From assembly GCA_010032875.1 (NCBI GenBank), contig RGSB01000001.1, positions 1 to 64,000 on the forward strand: DNA of 64,000 bases, in the 5' to 3' direction. The translations under genes were made by a program, and so were the position numbers. The notes under the pieces were generated by a model. The model searched no databases and was not told the origin of the DNA. It was given only the letters and a program-made list of their open reading frames with translations. Source of the stretch: Actinomycetota bacterium (lineage in GTDB: Bacteria > Actinomycetota > Actinomycetes > Nanopelagicales > Nanopelagicaceae). Below, in pieces: positions 35,402-44,511 of the stretch (position 1 is the first letter of the stretch; each line of letters starts with the position of its first letter).

Positions 35402-36397
35402 ATGAAGGCAGGGGTTGAGCCGATCTTTTGGATGGGCAAAAGGTGTGCAACTGGTTTGCAGGTGGTGACACATGACCCTCGCGAAATTACTGAAGATGGA
35501 TTCTGGGCGGTATCCATTTCATTTGAAGGTGAATGGACCTGCGCGAAATTTTCTGAAGTTCGCGATTCGGAATTCGCAGTAGAGCATTCTGAATTTGTAA
35601 ATTCAGAGTTTATTTCGTCAATGAGTCATCAAGAATATCTTTCATATGTTTTAGATATTCAACAAAAGATCTCCGAAGGATGGGTTTACCAAGTAAATGC
35701 TTGCCGTATTTTGAAAGCAGAGGTTGATCTTGATTTTTCACTTGCACCTTTATTCGCTGGTATTTTAAAGAGTAATCCAGCCCCCTTCGCATCATATTTA
35801 CGTCTTCCTGGAGTTGAAATTGCATCCGCTTCCCCTGAGTTATTCCTGAAGCGACGGGGCGCAAACGTCACTTCTTCACCTATCAAAGGCACTCGTCCAA
35901 CAGGGGGCGCGGCATTTGGAAGCAAAGACGAAGCTGAAAATGTGATGATCGTAGATTTAATCAGAAACGACCTCGGTCAAATTTGTAAAGATGGATCCAT
36001 CGATGTTCCACGATTACTTGGAGTCGAAAGTCATCCAGGTTTAGATCACTTGGTGTCTGATGTAACTGGAGAGTTAAAAGATGATTTGCTGTGGCACCAG
36101 ATCATCACTCCGTTGTTACCACCGGGATCAATTAGCGGTGCACCTAAATCTTCTGCTGTACAAATAATTGCCGAACATGAACAAAAACGCGGAATTTATT
36201 GTGGAGCGATCGGTTGGATTCAAGGGGATTCATGCGAATTAGCTGTTGCCATCAGAACTTTTTGGAAAGACGGAAGCACTGTGCAATTTGGAACTGGAGC
36301 AGGCATCACCTGGGCAAGTGATGCCCAAGCAGAGTGGGAAGAGACAGAGCTCAAGGCTCAACGGCTCATTAAAATTGCAACTGGAGAAATCTCATGA
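35402..36397 (+). CDS. pabB: aminodeoxychorismate synthase component I
   Basis: Converts chorismate with ammonia to 4-amino-4-deoxychorismate for folate synthesis. The chorismate-binding domain shows SPIKGTRPTGG, whose lysine (PIKGT) marks PabB as distinct from TrpE (PIAGT), then VDLIRNDLGQIC, PGSISGAPK and CGAIGWIQG. At 331 residues it is about 100 shorter than E. coli PabB, missing most of the N-terminal lobe; short forms are common in Actinobacteria. No glutaminase PabA gene is in the window. It overlaps pabC by 4 nt. Confidence 0.93.
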   Translation: MKAGVEPIFWMGKRCATGLQVVTHDPREITEDGFWAVSISFEGEWTCAKFSEVRDSEFAVEHSEFVNSEFISSMSHQEYLSYVLDIQQKISEGWVYQVNACRILKAEVDLDFSLAPLFAGILKSNPAPFASYLRLPGVEIASASPELFLKRRGANVTSSPIKGTRPTGGAAFGSKDEAENVMIVDLIRNDLGQICKDGSIDVPRLLGVESHPGLDHLVSDVTGELKDDLLWHQIITPLLPPGSISGAPKSSAVQIIAEHEQKRGIYCGAIGWIQGDSCELAVAIRTFWKDGSTVQFGTGAGITWASDAQAEWEETELKAQRLIKIATGEIS

Positions 36398-37161
36398 AGG
36401 TGTGGCTTAATGATTCATTAGTGAATTCGTCGGCAGCGGGATTGCTTGAAGATAATTGGCCTGAAGGCTTTGGCGTTTTTGAAACAATTAAAACAGTCAA
36501 TGGCACTCCTTATGCTCTTAATCGACACATGAGACGAGCCTTAGATGCTGGAGCACGGGTTAACGTCGAAATCCCAAAAGAAGATCGTGTTCGCGTTGCA
36601 ATTGAAAGTTTATTAAAAGAAGTGCCTCACCCCATTGGAAGATTACGTTTGCTATTCAAGCAAGATGGAACCTTTATTGCAACGCATGATCCCTACGTGG
36701 AATTAATTCATCATTTGGATTTATGCACGTATTCTGTACGAGTTGATATTAAAGGCGTTCCCAGTAAAACTTTTCCGTATGTATCGCGGCTATCAATCTT
36801 AGAAGAAGCAAAATCTCATGGCTGTGATGAAGCCATTGTTCTTAACAGCCAGCACGAAGTAACAGAAGGCGCCGTATCAAATCTAATTTTTTATAGCGAG
36901 GGAAGGTGGACTACTCCACCGATCGTTCAAGGTGTTTTGCCTGGGGTAATGCGCGGATTGGTTGTGGAAAATCTCCCAGTAAAAGTGAGAAGAATCGATA
37001 CCAATGATCTCTCGCATGTTCAGGCCGCTATTGTGATTTCTAGTTTAAAAATTGCTATTCCGGTACGAAGTATTGATGGGAGAGTACTGCCGGATATACA
37101 GATCAGCGAAATGTTTGCGCAAGAAATCCGAGAAATGGCGATACGGACTTCGGTAGGCTAG
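36394..37161 (+). CDS. pabC: class IV aminotransferase, 4-amino-4-deoxychorismate lyase
   Basis: A PLP enzyme of 255 residues that splits aminodeoxychorismate to p-aminobenzoate and pyruvate; the coupling to pabB (ATGA overlap) supports this over branched-chain aminotransferase. Motifs are [14 protein letters not shown] at the N-terminus, the PLP lysine in [10 protein letters not shown], and [12 protein letters not shown]. Its stop lies 4 nt before thrS, so folate genes and thrS may share a transcript. A D-amino-acid aminotransferase role is a less likely alternative. Confidence 0.9.
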   Translation: MKVWLNDSLVNSSAAGLLEDNWPEGFGVFETIKTVNGTPYALNRHMRRALDAGARVNVEIPKEDRVRVAIESLLKEVPHPIGRLRLLFKQDGTFIATHDPYVELIHHLDLCTYSVRVDIKGVPSKTFPYVSRLSILEEAKSHGCDEAIVLNSQHEVTEGAVSNLIFYSEGRWTTPPIVQGVLPGVMRGLVVENLPVKVRRIDTNDLSHVQAAIVISSLKIAIPVRSIDGRVLPDIQISEMFAQEIREMAIRTSVG

Positions 37162-37165
37162 GGGC

Positions 37166-39154
37166 ATGTCCGAATTCTCAGTCACTGTTGACGGCAATGC
37201 CGTCACTGTTGCGGCAGATCAGAAACCAACTCATATCTTTGCTGACCGAAAAGATGTAGTTGTATGCAAAATTAATGGTGAACTCAAGGATTTATGGACT
37301 GATATTGCAAGCGGTGACGTAATTGAATCGGTAACAATTTCTTCACCTGAAGGATTGGCGGTTCTTCGACATTCAACTGCTCACGTAATGGCGCAAGCAG
37401 TCCAGAGTATTTTTTCGGGCACAAGGCTTGGTATCGGTCCACCTATAACTGATGGTTTTTATTATGACTTTGATCCTGAACGTCCCTTTAACCCTGATGA
37501 TTTTGAAAAAATTGAATCAGCGATGCGTAAAATTATTAAAGATGGCCAGCGATTTAAGCGTCGTGTTATATCCGATGCGGATGCTCTCAAAGAACTAGCT
37601 CACGAGCCTTATAAGTGTGAACTCATCGGTTTAAAATCTGGCGCAGGTGATGATGCGAGCGTTGAAGTTGGTGGCGCAGAACTGAGCATTTATGACAATT
37701 TAGGAAGAGATGGGCAGGCAGTCTGGAGCGATCTATGCCGCGGTCCGCATTTACCATCAACAAAACAAATTCCAGCTTTTAAGTTAATGAGAAGTGCGGC
37801 CGCATACTGGCGAGGATCTGAGAAAAATCCAATGCTGCAACGAATTTATGGCACGGCTTGGCCAACGCAAGAAGAATTAGCCGCTCACTTAGAGCTTTTG
37901 GCAGAAGCAGAAAAGCGCGATCATCGTCGGCTCGGAAATGAGTTAGATCTTTTTTCATTCCCAGAAGAGATCGGTTCAGGTTTAGCTGTATTTCATCCCA
38001 AGGGCGGAATCATTCGCAGAGCTATGGAAGATTACTCACGTATCCGTCACGAAGAAGAGGGTTACGAGTTTGTTTATTCACCACACTTAACTAAGTCCGC
38101 GCTCTTTGAAACATCTGGTCACTTGGATTGGTATTCCGAAGGCATGTATCCACCAATGATTTTGGATGAAGAACATCATCCGGATGGAACAGTTAAAAAA
38201 GCTGGGCAGCAGTACTACATGAAACCGATGAACTGCCCATTTCACAATTTGATTTTCCGTGCGCGAGGACGCTCTTATCGTGAATTGCCATTGAGATTAT
38301 TCGAATTTGGAACAGTTTATCGCTATGAAAAATCGGGCGTGATGCACGGATTGACACGTGCACGCGGATTTACTCAAGATGATGCTCATATTTACTGCAC
38401 TAAAGAGCAAATGCCAGCTGAGCTCGATTCACTCCTAACTTTTGTTCTTAACTTATTGCGTGATTATGGGTTAAATGATTTTTATCTCGAACTATCTACT
38501 CGCAACCGAGAGAAATCAGTAGGTGAAGATAAGGATTGGTCGGAAGCGACCGAAGCTCTTCGAAAAGCCGCAGAAGCACAAAAACTTGAATTAGTGCTAG
38601 ATGAAGGTGGCGCAGCTTTTTATGGTCCAAAAATCTCAGTTCAAGCAAAAGATGCGATTGGTCGCACATGGCAGATGTCGACCATTCAAGTTGATTTTCA
38701 ATTACCGCAAAGGTTTGAACTTGAATACTCAGCAGCCGATGGAACTCGCCAACGTCCTGTAATGATTCACCGAGCACTTTTTGGTTCAATAGAACGATTC
38801 TTTGGTGTCCTCACAGAGCATTATTCAGGTGCATTCCCACCGTGGTTGGCTCCACTTCAGGCAGTAGGTATTCCAGTTGCTGATGCCTTCGCAGATTATT
38901 TAGCTGATGTCATCGCTCAAATGAGGAAAGCCGGAATTCGTGCAGAGTTGGATGCTTCTGATGATCGCATGCAGAAGAAGGTGCGCAACGCTCAAATGCA
39001 AAAAATTCCATTTATGGTAATTGCAGGGGAAGATGATCAAAAAGCTGGAGCTGTTTCATTTAGATATCGAAATGGCGAACAAAAAAATGGCATTCCGGTT
39101 GCTGATGCAATTAAAGAAATTAAAGAAGTTGTAAGCAAAAGAATTCAGGTATAA
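37166..39154 (+). CDS. thrS: threonyl-tRNA synthetase
   Basis: Class II synthetase charging tRNA-Thr. Domain order is N-terminal TGS (1-60), editing domain with [10 protein letters not shown] (the HxxxH zinc-like site), catalytic core with the zinc-binding [10 protein letters not shown], motif 2 [17 protein letters not shown], and a C-terminal anticodon domain (about 560-662). Length 662 residues is normal. It starts the conserved thrS-HIT-pgsA-acyltransferase-pimA gene order known from mycobacteria. The 4-nt gap from pabC leaves no room for a T-box leader. Confidence 0.98.
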   Translation: MSEFSVTVDGNAVTVAADQKPTHIFADRKDVVVCKINGELKDLWTDIASGDVIESVTISSPEGLAVLRHSTAHVMAQAVQSIFSGTRLGIGPPITDGFYYDFDPERPFNPDDFEKIESAMRKIIKDGQRFKRRVISDADALKELAHEPYKCELIGLKSGAGDDASVEVGGAELSIYDNLGRDGQAVWSDLCRGPHLPSTKQIPAFKLMRSAAAYWRGSEKNPMLQRIYGTAWPTQEELAAHLELLAEAEKRDHRRLGNELDLFSFPEEIGSGLAVFHPKGGIIRRAMEDYSRIRHEEEGYEFVYSPHLTKSALFETSGHLDWYSEGMYPPMILDEEHHPDGTVKKAGQQYYMKPMNCPFHNLIFRARGRSYRELPLRLFEFGTVYRYEKSGVMHGLTRARGFTQDDAHIYCTKEQMPAELDSLLTFVLNLLRDYGLNDFYLELSTRNREKSVGEDKDWSEATEALRKAAEAQKLELVLDEGGAAFYGPKISVQAKDAIGRTWQMSTIQVDFQLPQRFELEYSAADGTRQRPVMIHRALFGSIERFFGVLTEHYSGAFPPWLAPLQAVGIPVADAFADYLADVIAQMRKAGIRAELDASDDRMQKKVRNAQMQKIPFMVIAGEDDQKAGAVSFRYRNGEQKNGIPVADAIKEIKEVVSKRIQV

Positions 39155-39157
39155 CTA

Positions 39158-39691
39158 ATGCATCTCGAAGGTGGCGCAGGAATTCCGGATGCGTGGGCTC
39201 GTTTATGGGCTCCACATCGGATGGAGTACCTCAAAGGCGAAAATAGACCTCTCGAAGGAAATGACGTCGCGTGTCCATTTTGCTCAATACCTTCATTAAG
39301 TGATGAGGATGGTCTCATCGTTCATCGCGGTAAAGAAGCATATGTAGTTATGAATTTATATCCGTACAACGCAGGACACCTTCTTGTGTGCGCATATCGA
39401 CACGTCGCAGATCTGACAGATCTCACAGAATCTGAGCGAAATGAAATCTCACATTTAAGCGCGCAAGCAATGAAAACAATTCGAAAAGTTTCTAATGCGG
39501 CTGGATTTAATCTAGGCATGAACCAAGGTGCTATTTCAGGTGCAGGTGTAGCCGACCATATTCATCAGCACGTTGTTCCACGTTGGGGAGGAGATGCTAA
39601 TTTCATGCCAATAATTGGTCAAACAAAAGTTTTACCACAACTACTTGCTCAGACGCGGAGTGATCTTGCCTCTGGTTGGGTTAAAGACTGA
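39158..39691 (+). CDS. HIT family hydrolase/phosphorylase
   Basis: A 177-residue histidine-triad protein. The HIT motif is HIHQHVVPRW, preceded by NLYPYNAGHLLV and ending in GGDANFMP. Cysteines in VACPFCSIP may bind zinc. In mycobacteria the gene after thrS (Rv2613c) is a diadenosine tetraphosphate phosphorylase of this type, and the local order is the same, so Ap4A breakdown is the best guess. It starts 3 nt after thrS. The last 11 nt overlap the convergent hypothetical gene. Confidence 0.92.
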   Translation: MHLEGGAGIPDAWARLWAPHRMEYLKGENRPLEGNDVACPFCSIPSLSDEDGLIVHRGKEAYVVMNLYPYNAGHLLVCAYRHVADLTDLTESERNEISHLSAQAMKTIRKVSNAAGFNLGMNQGAISGAGVADHIHQHVVPRWGGDANFMPIIGQTKVLPQLLAQTRSDLASGWVKD

Positions 39692-40265
39692 TTTCATTAA
39701 GATATTTTTTAATAATATCTACACCAATTCTCTTTTCGATTAACAATGGTATTGCTGGAAAAAGTAATCCAGCAGCAAAGGCGCCTTCTCCCATGATTGC
39801 CAAATGAGATGCGTATTCTTCAACGAACTCACTAACTAGTGTTTTATGTTCGGGATCACTTGGAATCGTTTTTGCAGGAGTGGTTGAGTAGTCAATGATG
39901 TCTTGTGTCTCTAGGCTAATTAAGCCACACGGAGCACCTGAATCATCGTGCAGAACTAAATACGGCGTAACAACTTGTTCAAATAATCTATTAGCTAGCA
40001 ATACTGCATCATCAAAGTCGCCTTCACCCGAGTTCAGTTCAGTAACAACCACAATGCGAGGAGTTTGAAAATCATCCAACGCATTCCAGTTGGAGACTGT
40101 TTGTTCATCCACACCGGTATTTGGGTTGATGACAAAGATTGCGACATCTTCGGATCCATCCGCATGCGCTAAATGCTTGGCTCCTAAAAGGTCCGCCACA
40201 GATTCGGGATTGGCACTTGAATGTCCGTACACGCTGATGGTCAGATTAGGACTATGAGATGGCAT
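39681..40265 (-). CDS. hypothetical protein with weak EF-G G-domain-like resemblance
   Basis: A 194-residue protein I do not recognise firmly. The stretches AIFVINPNTGVDEQT, NWNALDDFQTPRIVVVTEL and a following DDAVLLANRL...VTPYLVLH resemble, in order and spacing, the switch-to-NKxD part of EF-G-like GTPases, but there is no P-loop and the NKxD is written VTEL. EF-G2-like genes occur in Actinobacteria, so this may be a reduced derivative. The C-terminal third is mildly hydrophobic (GEGAFAAGLLFPAIPLLI). It lies antisense inside the thrS-pimA run, overlapping HIT by 11 nt and leaving only 23 nt to pgsA. Confidence 0.6.
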   Translation of the reverse strand: MPSHSPNLTISVYGHSSANPESVADLLGAKHLAHADGSEDVAIFVINPNTGVDEQTVSNWNALDDFQTPRIVVVTELNSGEGDFDDAVLLANRLFEQVVTPYLVLHDDSGAPCGLISLETQDIIDYSTTPAKTIPSDPEHKTLVSEFVEEYASHLAIMGEGAFAAGLLFPAIPLLIEKRIGVDIIKKYLNEISL

Positions 40266-40288
40266 GCGCTCAGCCTACGATGTACCTA

Positions 40289-40882
40289 ATGATTAGCGAT
40301 GTTTTAAAACCAGCGGTCACGCGAATAATTTCGCCCGTGGCCCGATTTTTGCTACGAATTGGACTCACGCCTAACTCTGTAACGGCAATTGGAGCTCTCG
40401 GTGTAGTAGTAAGTGCGATTTATTTCTTTCCTCGTGGAAATTTTTTTGTTGGGACTTTAGTAATCACCTTCTTTATGTTGAGCGATCTTTTTGATGGCGC
40501 TATGGCTCGAATAAGTTCGCGTGGAGCCAGCAAATGGGGTGGGTTCCTTGATTCAACAGTAGACAGAATTTCAGATTCTTCCATTCTCTTTGCCGTATCA
40601 ATTTATTTGATTGAAAAAAACGATGATCTCTCAATAATTTATTTAGTTGCGATTGTCACAGGCATGCTAATTCCCTACATTCGAGCAAAAGCCGAGAGTA
40701 TGTCTATTCAATGCAGTGGTGGTATTGCTGAACGCACAGAACGAGCAATTATCGTTTTAGTCGGTACTGGTTTTCACGGTTTAGGCGTTAGCTATTCGCT
40801 GGCAATCAGCGCCTGGCTCTTAGCTATTCTTGGGATAATTACAACATGTCAGCGATTGTTAATAGTTAAACGCGCAATCTAA
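40289..40882 (+). CDS. pgsA: CDP-alcohol phosphatidyltransferase, probable phosphatidylinositol phosphate synthase
   Basis: A membrane enzyme of about 197 residues joining a CDP-diacylglycerol to an alcohol phosphate. The family signature D-G-x2-A-R-x8-G-x3-D-x3-D is seen from SDLFDGAMAR to DSTVDRISD. Position between HIT and the acyltransferase/pimA pair matches mycobacterial pgsA1 (phosphatidylinositol phosphate synthase), so the product should feed PIM synthesis. Start choice is uncertain: ATG 40289 (MISDVLKPAV) aligns best with relatives; 40280 and 40259 are in frame, but 40259 overlaps the divergent gene. Confidence 0.9.
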   Translation: MISDVLKPAVTRIISPVARFLLRIGLTPNSVTAIGALGVVVSAIYFFPRGNFFVGTLVITFFMLSDLFDGAMARISSRGASKWGGFLDSTVDRISDSSILFAVSIYLIEKNDDLSIIYLVAIVTGMLIPYIRAKAESMSIQCSGGIAERTERAIIVLVGTGFHGLGVSYSLAISAWLLAILGIITTCQRLLIVKRAI

Positions 40883-40883
40883 A

Positions 40884-41768
40884 ATGAAGGATAGTTTCGT
40901 TGCATGGGCTTACATAGTGGCCTGGAAATTATTGAGAGCGCTACCCGAAAGGGTTGCATATACTCTTTTCAACAAGGGTGCTATCTGGCTGGTAAAACGT
41001 AACGGAAAGAGCGTCCAAAGATTTCGCAAGAATCTCAGTTGTGTAAATCCGCATCTTTCCGAGTCTGAAATGCACACCCTTGTCGAAAAAGGTATGGCGT
41101 CTTACATGCGTTATTGGTGTGACACATTTCGATTTCCTAACTGGAGTAAAGAAAGAGTTATTTCAACAGTGACCGTAACTCGAGAAGAATTATTGCTAAA
41201 TGGAATCAAGAGTGGCCGCGGGGTAATTGTTGCGCTTCCGCATGCTGGAAATTGGGACCACGCTGGAGCATATTTTTGTCTAAAGGGTATCCATTTGGTC
41301 ACGGTTGCAGAAAGACTAAAGCCAGAGCGCTTATTTAATGAGTTCCTTCGATATCGCCAGGCAATGGGAATGGAAGTTTTAGCACTTGATTCAAGATCAA
41401 TTGTTACGTTAGCTCAAAGATTACGGGAAGGACATCTTGTCGCTTTAGTCGCCGACCGTGATCTTTCAAAGTCTGGCATTGATGTTAATTTCTTTGGCCG
41501 AAAAGCTCGAATGCCTGCAGGACCAGCGGTGCTGGCAATCAAGACCGAGGCGATATTTCTTACTGCGTTTGTAAACTACACCGAACGAGGCATCCATATT
41601 ACTTTTGATGAAATACAAGTTCCTGTTAATGGAACTCAAGAAGAAAAGGTTTCAGAATTAGTTCAAAAGTCCGCTGATAACTTTGCAGATGGCATCAGAT
41701 GTTACCCACAAGATTGGCACATGCTTCAAAGAATTTGGATAGATGACGACTTCAAGGAGCGAAACTAA
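40884..41768 (+). CDS. lysophospholipid acyltransferase family protein, PIM acyltransferase (PatA-like)
   Basis: A 294-residue HtrB/LpxL-fold acyltransferase. The catalytic H-x4-D is LPHAGNWDHAGAYF, with ALVADRDLSKSGIDVNFFG following as the substrate loop. In mycobacteria the gene between pgsA1 and pimA (Rv2611c, PatA) acylates the mannose of PIMs; identical position argues for that role here. The start is 1 nt after the pgsA stop, and the stop overlaps pimA by one base. Confidence 0.9.
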   Translation: MKDSFVAWAYIVAWKLLRALPERVAYTLFNKGAIWLVKRNGKSVQRFRKNLSCVNPHLSESEMHTLVEKGMASYMRYWCDTFRFPNWSKERVISTVTVTREELLLNGIKSGRGVIVALPHAGNWDHAGAYFCLKGIHLVTVAERLKPERLFNEFLRYRQAMGMEVLALDSRSIVTLAQRLREGHLVALVADRDLSKSGIDVNFFGRKARMPAGPAVLAIKTEAIFLTAFVNYTERGIHITFDEIQVPVNGTQEEKVSELVQKSADNFADGIRCYPQDWHMLQRIWIDDDFKERN

Positions 41769-42955
41769 TGCTCACGCGTTCTCTCAAGATTGGAATTGTT
41801 TGCCCCTATGGATGGGACACCCCTGGCGGGGTACAAAATCATGTTCGTGATTTGGCTGAATATTTGATTGAAGCAGGTCATGATATTTCTGTCTTGGCGC
41901 CGGTGATAGATGAGTCCAAGATTCCGAGTTATGTAACGAGTGCCGGTAAACCAATCGCAATCCCATATAACGGTGCTGTAGCAAGAGTTTTATTTGGACC
42001 AATTGCCTTTGCAAGAGTTCGTCAATGGATTGCTCAAGGAAATTTCGATCTCTTGCATTTACATGAGCCAGCAATCCCATCCATATCATTATTGGCTTGT
42101 TGGGCTGCCGAAGGCCCGATGGTTGGAACATTTCATGCCGCAGCGAAAAGGCAGAAAGCAATTTTTGCTATTGGACCAATTCTTGAACCAGTAATTGAAA
42201 AACTATCAGCGCGAATTGCAGTCAGCGAGGCAGCACGAGCAACCCTGACCGAGCACCTCGAAACAGATGCAGTGGTTATTCCTAATGGAATTTATGCGGA
42301 TCGATACAGAGACGGTATACCTCAAGCGCAGTGGCAAGGAAATACTTTGGGATTTATCGGACGTTTTGAAGAACCTCGTAAAGGTCTTTCAATTTTGGTA
42401 GATGCATTACCAATTATTTCTCGGTTTGCACCTGATGTTCGAGTTTTTGTTGCCGGACCTGGGGAGCAAAAAGATGTCATCGAATCCATCGATCCGCAGC
42501 TTCGCTCTCGCTTTACTTTTCTTGGAAGAATTTCCGAACAAGAAAAAGCAAATTTTTTGGCATCTATTTCAATCTATGTCGCACCAAATACTGGAGGAGA
42601 ATCTTTTGGGATTATTTTAGCTGAAGCCCTTGCTGGTGGTGCAACAGTTGTAGCTAGTGACATTCCAGCATTCGATTCACTCCTAAATCATGGTGAATTC
42701 GGTGAGTTATTCGAATCAGAGAGTTCTACAGATCTTGCTAAGAGGGTCATTGATTTACTCCGAGATGATGATCGTCGAATCTCTCTCGGTAAAGCAGGAA
42801 AGATACATGCTCAGCAATTCGATTGGAAAGTAGTTGCGGATCAAATCTTTTCAATCTATGAAATGTCTTTAGTTGGCGGCGAAAAAGTACGTCTTGCATC
42901 CGATAACCGTTCTTGGAGTAGATTTATTGGACGCGATCATCGAGGTGATGAGTAA
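41768..42955 (+). CDS. pimA: phosphatidylinositol alpha-mannosyltransferase (GT4)
   Basis: A 395-residue GT-B glycosyltransferase that adds the first mannose to phosphatidylinositol from GDP-mannose on the inner membrane face. N-terminal IVCPYGWDTPGGVQNHV is the PimA opening, IPNGIYADRY marks the domain junction, GFIGRFEEPRKGL contains the conserved Arg and Lys, and GGESFGIILAEALAGG holds the E-x7-E motif. The gene order gives strong support. It overlaps the acyltransferase by 1 nt and is followed at once by the LemA-like gene. Confidence 0.93.
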   Translation: MLTRSLKIGIVCPYGWDTPGGVQNHVRDLAEYLIEAGHDISVLAPVIDESKIPSYVTSAGKPIAIPYNGAVARVLFGPIAFARVRQWIAQGNFDLLHLHEPAIPSISLLACWAAEGPMVGTFHAAAKRQKAIFAIGPILEPVIEKLSARIAVSEAARATLTEHLETDAVVIPNGIYADRYRDGIPQAQWQGNTLGFIGRFEEPRKGLSILVDALPIISRFAPDVRVFVAGPGEQKDVIESIDPQLRSRFTFLGRISEQEKANFLASISIYVAPNTGGESFGIILAEALAGGATVVASDIPAFDSLLNHGEFGELFESESSTDLAKRVIDLLRDDDRRISLGKAGKIHAQQFDWKVVADQIFSIYEMSLVGGEKVRLASDNRSWSRFIGRDHRGDE

Positions 42956-43459
42956 GTGAAAATATTTGTAGCAGCCGGTCTTCTCATTCTTATCTTCATT
43001 TGGTATCTAACCTTTTTGGCAACGCGTTTGGATCGACTGCATCATCGAGTTGAGACTAGTTGGGCAAACTTAGATGGACTTCTGCAACGGCGCGCAGCAA
43101 TCGCTCTTGAAATTGCCCGCAGCGAAATTGCAGATCCTGCTTCTGCCATGCTCTTAACGGCGGCCGCATACCAAGCGCGCGAATCAAGAATCGAAAATAG
43201 ATCTGCTTCAGAGAGCGGATTATCGGGTGCACTTGGCTTATTACTTGCCGATGGGCAAAGTAGCGAACGACCGGCTGAAATTGTTTTACTCCGCGAATTA
43301 TCCGAATTAACTGACAAGATTAGAATCGCGATTTCTTTGCACGTTGATGCCGTCACAAGAACGCATTTGGTTCGTCGGAAGTTCATTGTTCGTCTATTTC
43401 GCCTAGCTGGCACGGCGCCACTACCAATCACCTACGAATTTGAAACTGATGTTCTCTAA
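42956..43459 (+). CDS. LemA-like single-pass membrane protein
   Basis: A 167-residue protein with one N-terminal helix (about 3-22) and a helical body that begins RLDRLHHRVETSWANLDGLLQRR, which resembles the LemA family start. The rest is Ala- and Glu-rich helix. The function of LemA proteins is undefined. The GTG start follows the pimA stop without a spacer, implying coupled translation, and the 3' end overlaps the DUF3048 gene by 11 nt. It could serve cell-envelope upkeep alongside PIM synthesis. Confidence 0.75.
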   Translation: MKIFVAAGLLILIFIWYLTFLATRLDRLHHRVETSWANLDGLLQRRAAIALEIARSEIADPASAMLLTAAAYQARESRIENRSASESGLSGALGLLLADGQSSERPAEIVLLRELSELTDKIRIAISLHVDAVTRTHLVRRKFIVRLFRLAGTAPLPITYEFETDVL

Positions 43460-44480
43460 ATCGAGGATTTTTTTTATTACTCTTGCATACCTTGCAATTT
43501 TAGGCACAGCAGGTTGTGCATCGATCTCGCAAAAGGTGACACAGTTAATTGCTGATCCCATTCAAACCAATGTTCTCAGCGGTCGAGAAGGCACAAATGG
43601 TCCTGTCCTAGTTGTGAAAATTGATGACACAAGAAATGCACGTCCACAAGTTGGATTGGAATTCGCAGACGTCGTTTACATCGAACAAGTTGAAGGTGGC
43701 TTAACGCGTTTGGCTGCTGTTTTTTCCTCCACGATTCCTTCTCGAATTGGTCCAGTCAGAAGTGCACGCATTAGCGATATAGATTTGTTCGCACAGTACG
43801 GTCGAGTGGCATTTGCATACAGCGGGGCTCAACAAAAATTATTGCCTGTTATACGGGCCGCAAATTTATCTGATGTTGGAGCCATGCGCAGGGGACCAGT
43901 GTTTTATGAAACTGATCCAAGTCGGATTCAGCCCTATGCCATGTTTCTCAATGCACAATTACTTATGGCTAATGAAGTTGAAAAAGGCACCACCATTGAC
44001 ACAGCAAAGAACGTCGGTTGGAATTTTTCGCAAAAAATGGAAAACAAGGGATTCGAAATTTCTGATGTAACTATTCACTGGCCGGCGCAGAAGTATTCTG
44101 CGTCGTGGGATACAGCATCAAAACGCTGGTTTTTAAATGTTAATTCGGAACCAGATTTATCAGATCTCGGAAATAATCTTGGTCCTACAACTCTTGTTAT
44201 CCAATTGGTTTCAATTACACCATCTGAGTATGGTGACAAGTTCGGCGGTAATACTCCGTTTTCTCAAACGGTTGGAACTGGGAAAGCGTATGTTTTACGC
44301 GATGGCGCTGTTATTGCCGCAACATGGACTCGACCAGATTCTTTGTCACCCACTACGTGGGCTGACGCAACTGGCGCCGAAATTAAGTTTGCACCGGGAC
44401 AAATATGGGTGGCGCTGACGGATCGGGAGCCGGATTTCACGCGCAAAGTAACGAGCGCGCCATCTCCAACTTCAAAGTAG
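43449..44480 (+). CDS. DUF3048 family lipoprotein
   Basis: A 343-residue secreted lipoprotein. A signal peptide (about 1-22) ends in LGTAGC, the lipobox. The body has the DUF3048 landmarks [32 protein letters not shown] and [13 protein letters not shown], as in Bacillus YerB. The family has no established function. ATG 43449 is chosen over the in-frame TTG 43440 because it gives a normal basic signal start. It lies between the LemA-like gene and pdxS and is probably exposed on the outer face of the membrane. Confidence 0.88.
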   Translation: MFSKSRIFFITLAYLAILGTAGCASISQKVTQLIADPIQTNVLSGREGTNGPVLVVKIDDTRNARPQVGLEFADVVYIEQVEGGLTRLAAVFSSTIPSRIGPVRSARISDIDLFAQYGRVAFAYSGAQQKLLPVIRAANLSDVGAMRRGPVFYETDPSRIQPYAMFLNAQLLMANEVEKGTTIDTAKNVGWNFSQKMENKGFEISDVTIHWPAQKYSASWDTASKRWFLNVNSEPDLSDLGNNLGPTTLVIQLVSITPSEYGDKFGGNTPFSQTVGTGKAYVLRDGAVIAATWTRPDSLSPTTWADATGAEIKFAPGQIWVALTDREPDFTRKVTSAPSPTSK

Positions 44481-44511
44481 TATTGGGCTCCTATTCACAC
44501 AGGGAGTTTTC

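Noticed and set aside
37140-37165. T-box or attenuator before thrS (and before hisS, aspS, alaS)
   Set aside because: Spacers are only 4 to 26 nt or are overlaps, too short for any such leader.
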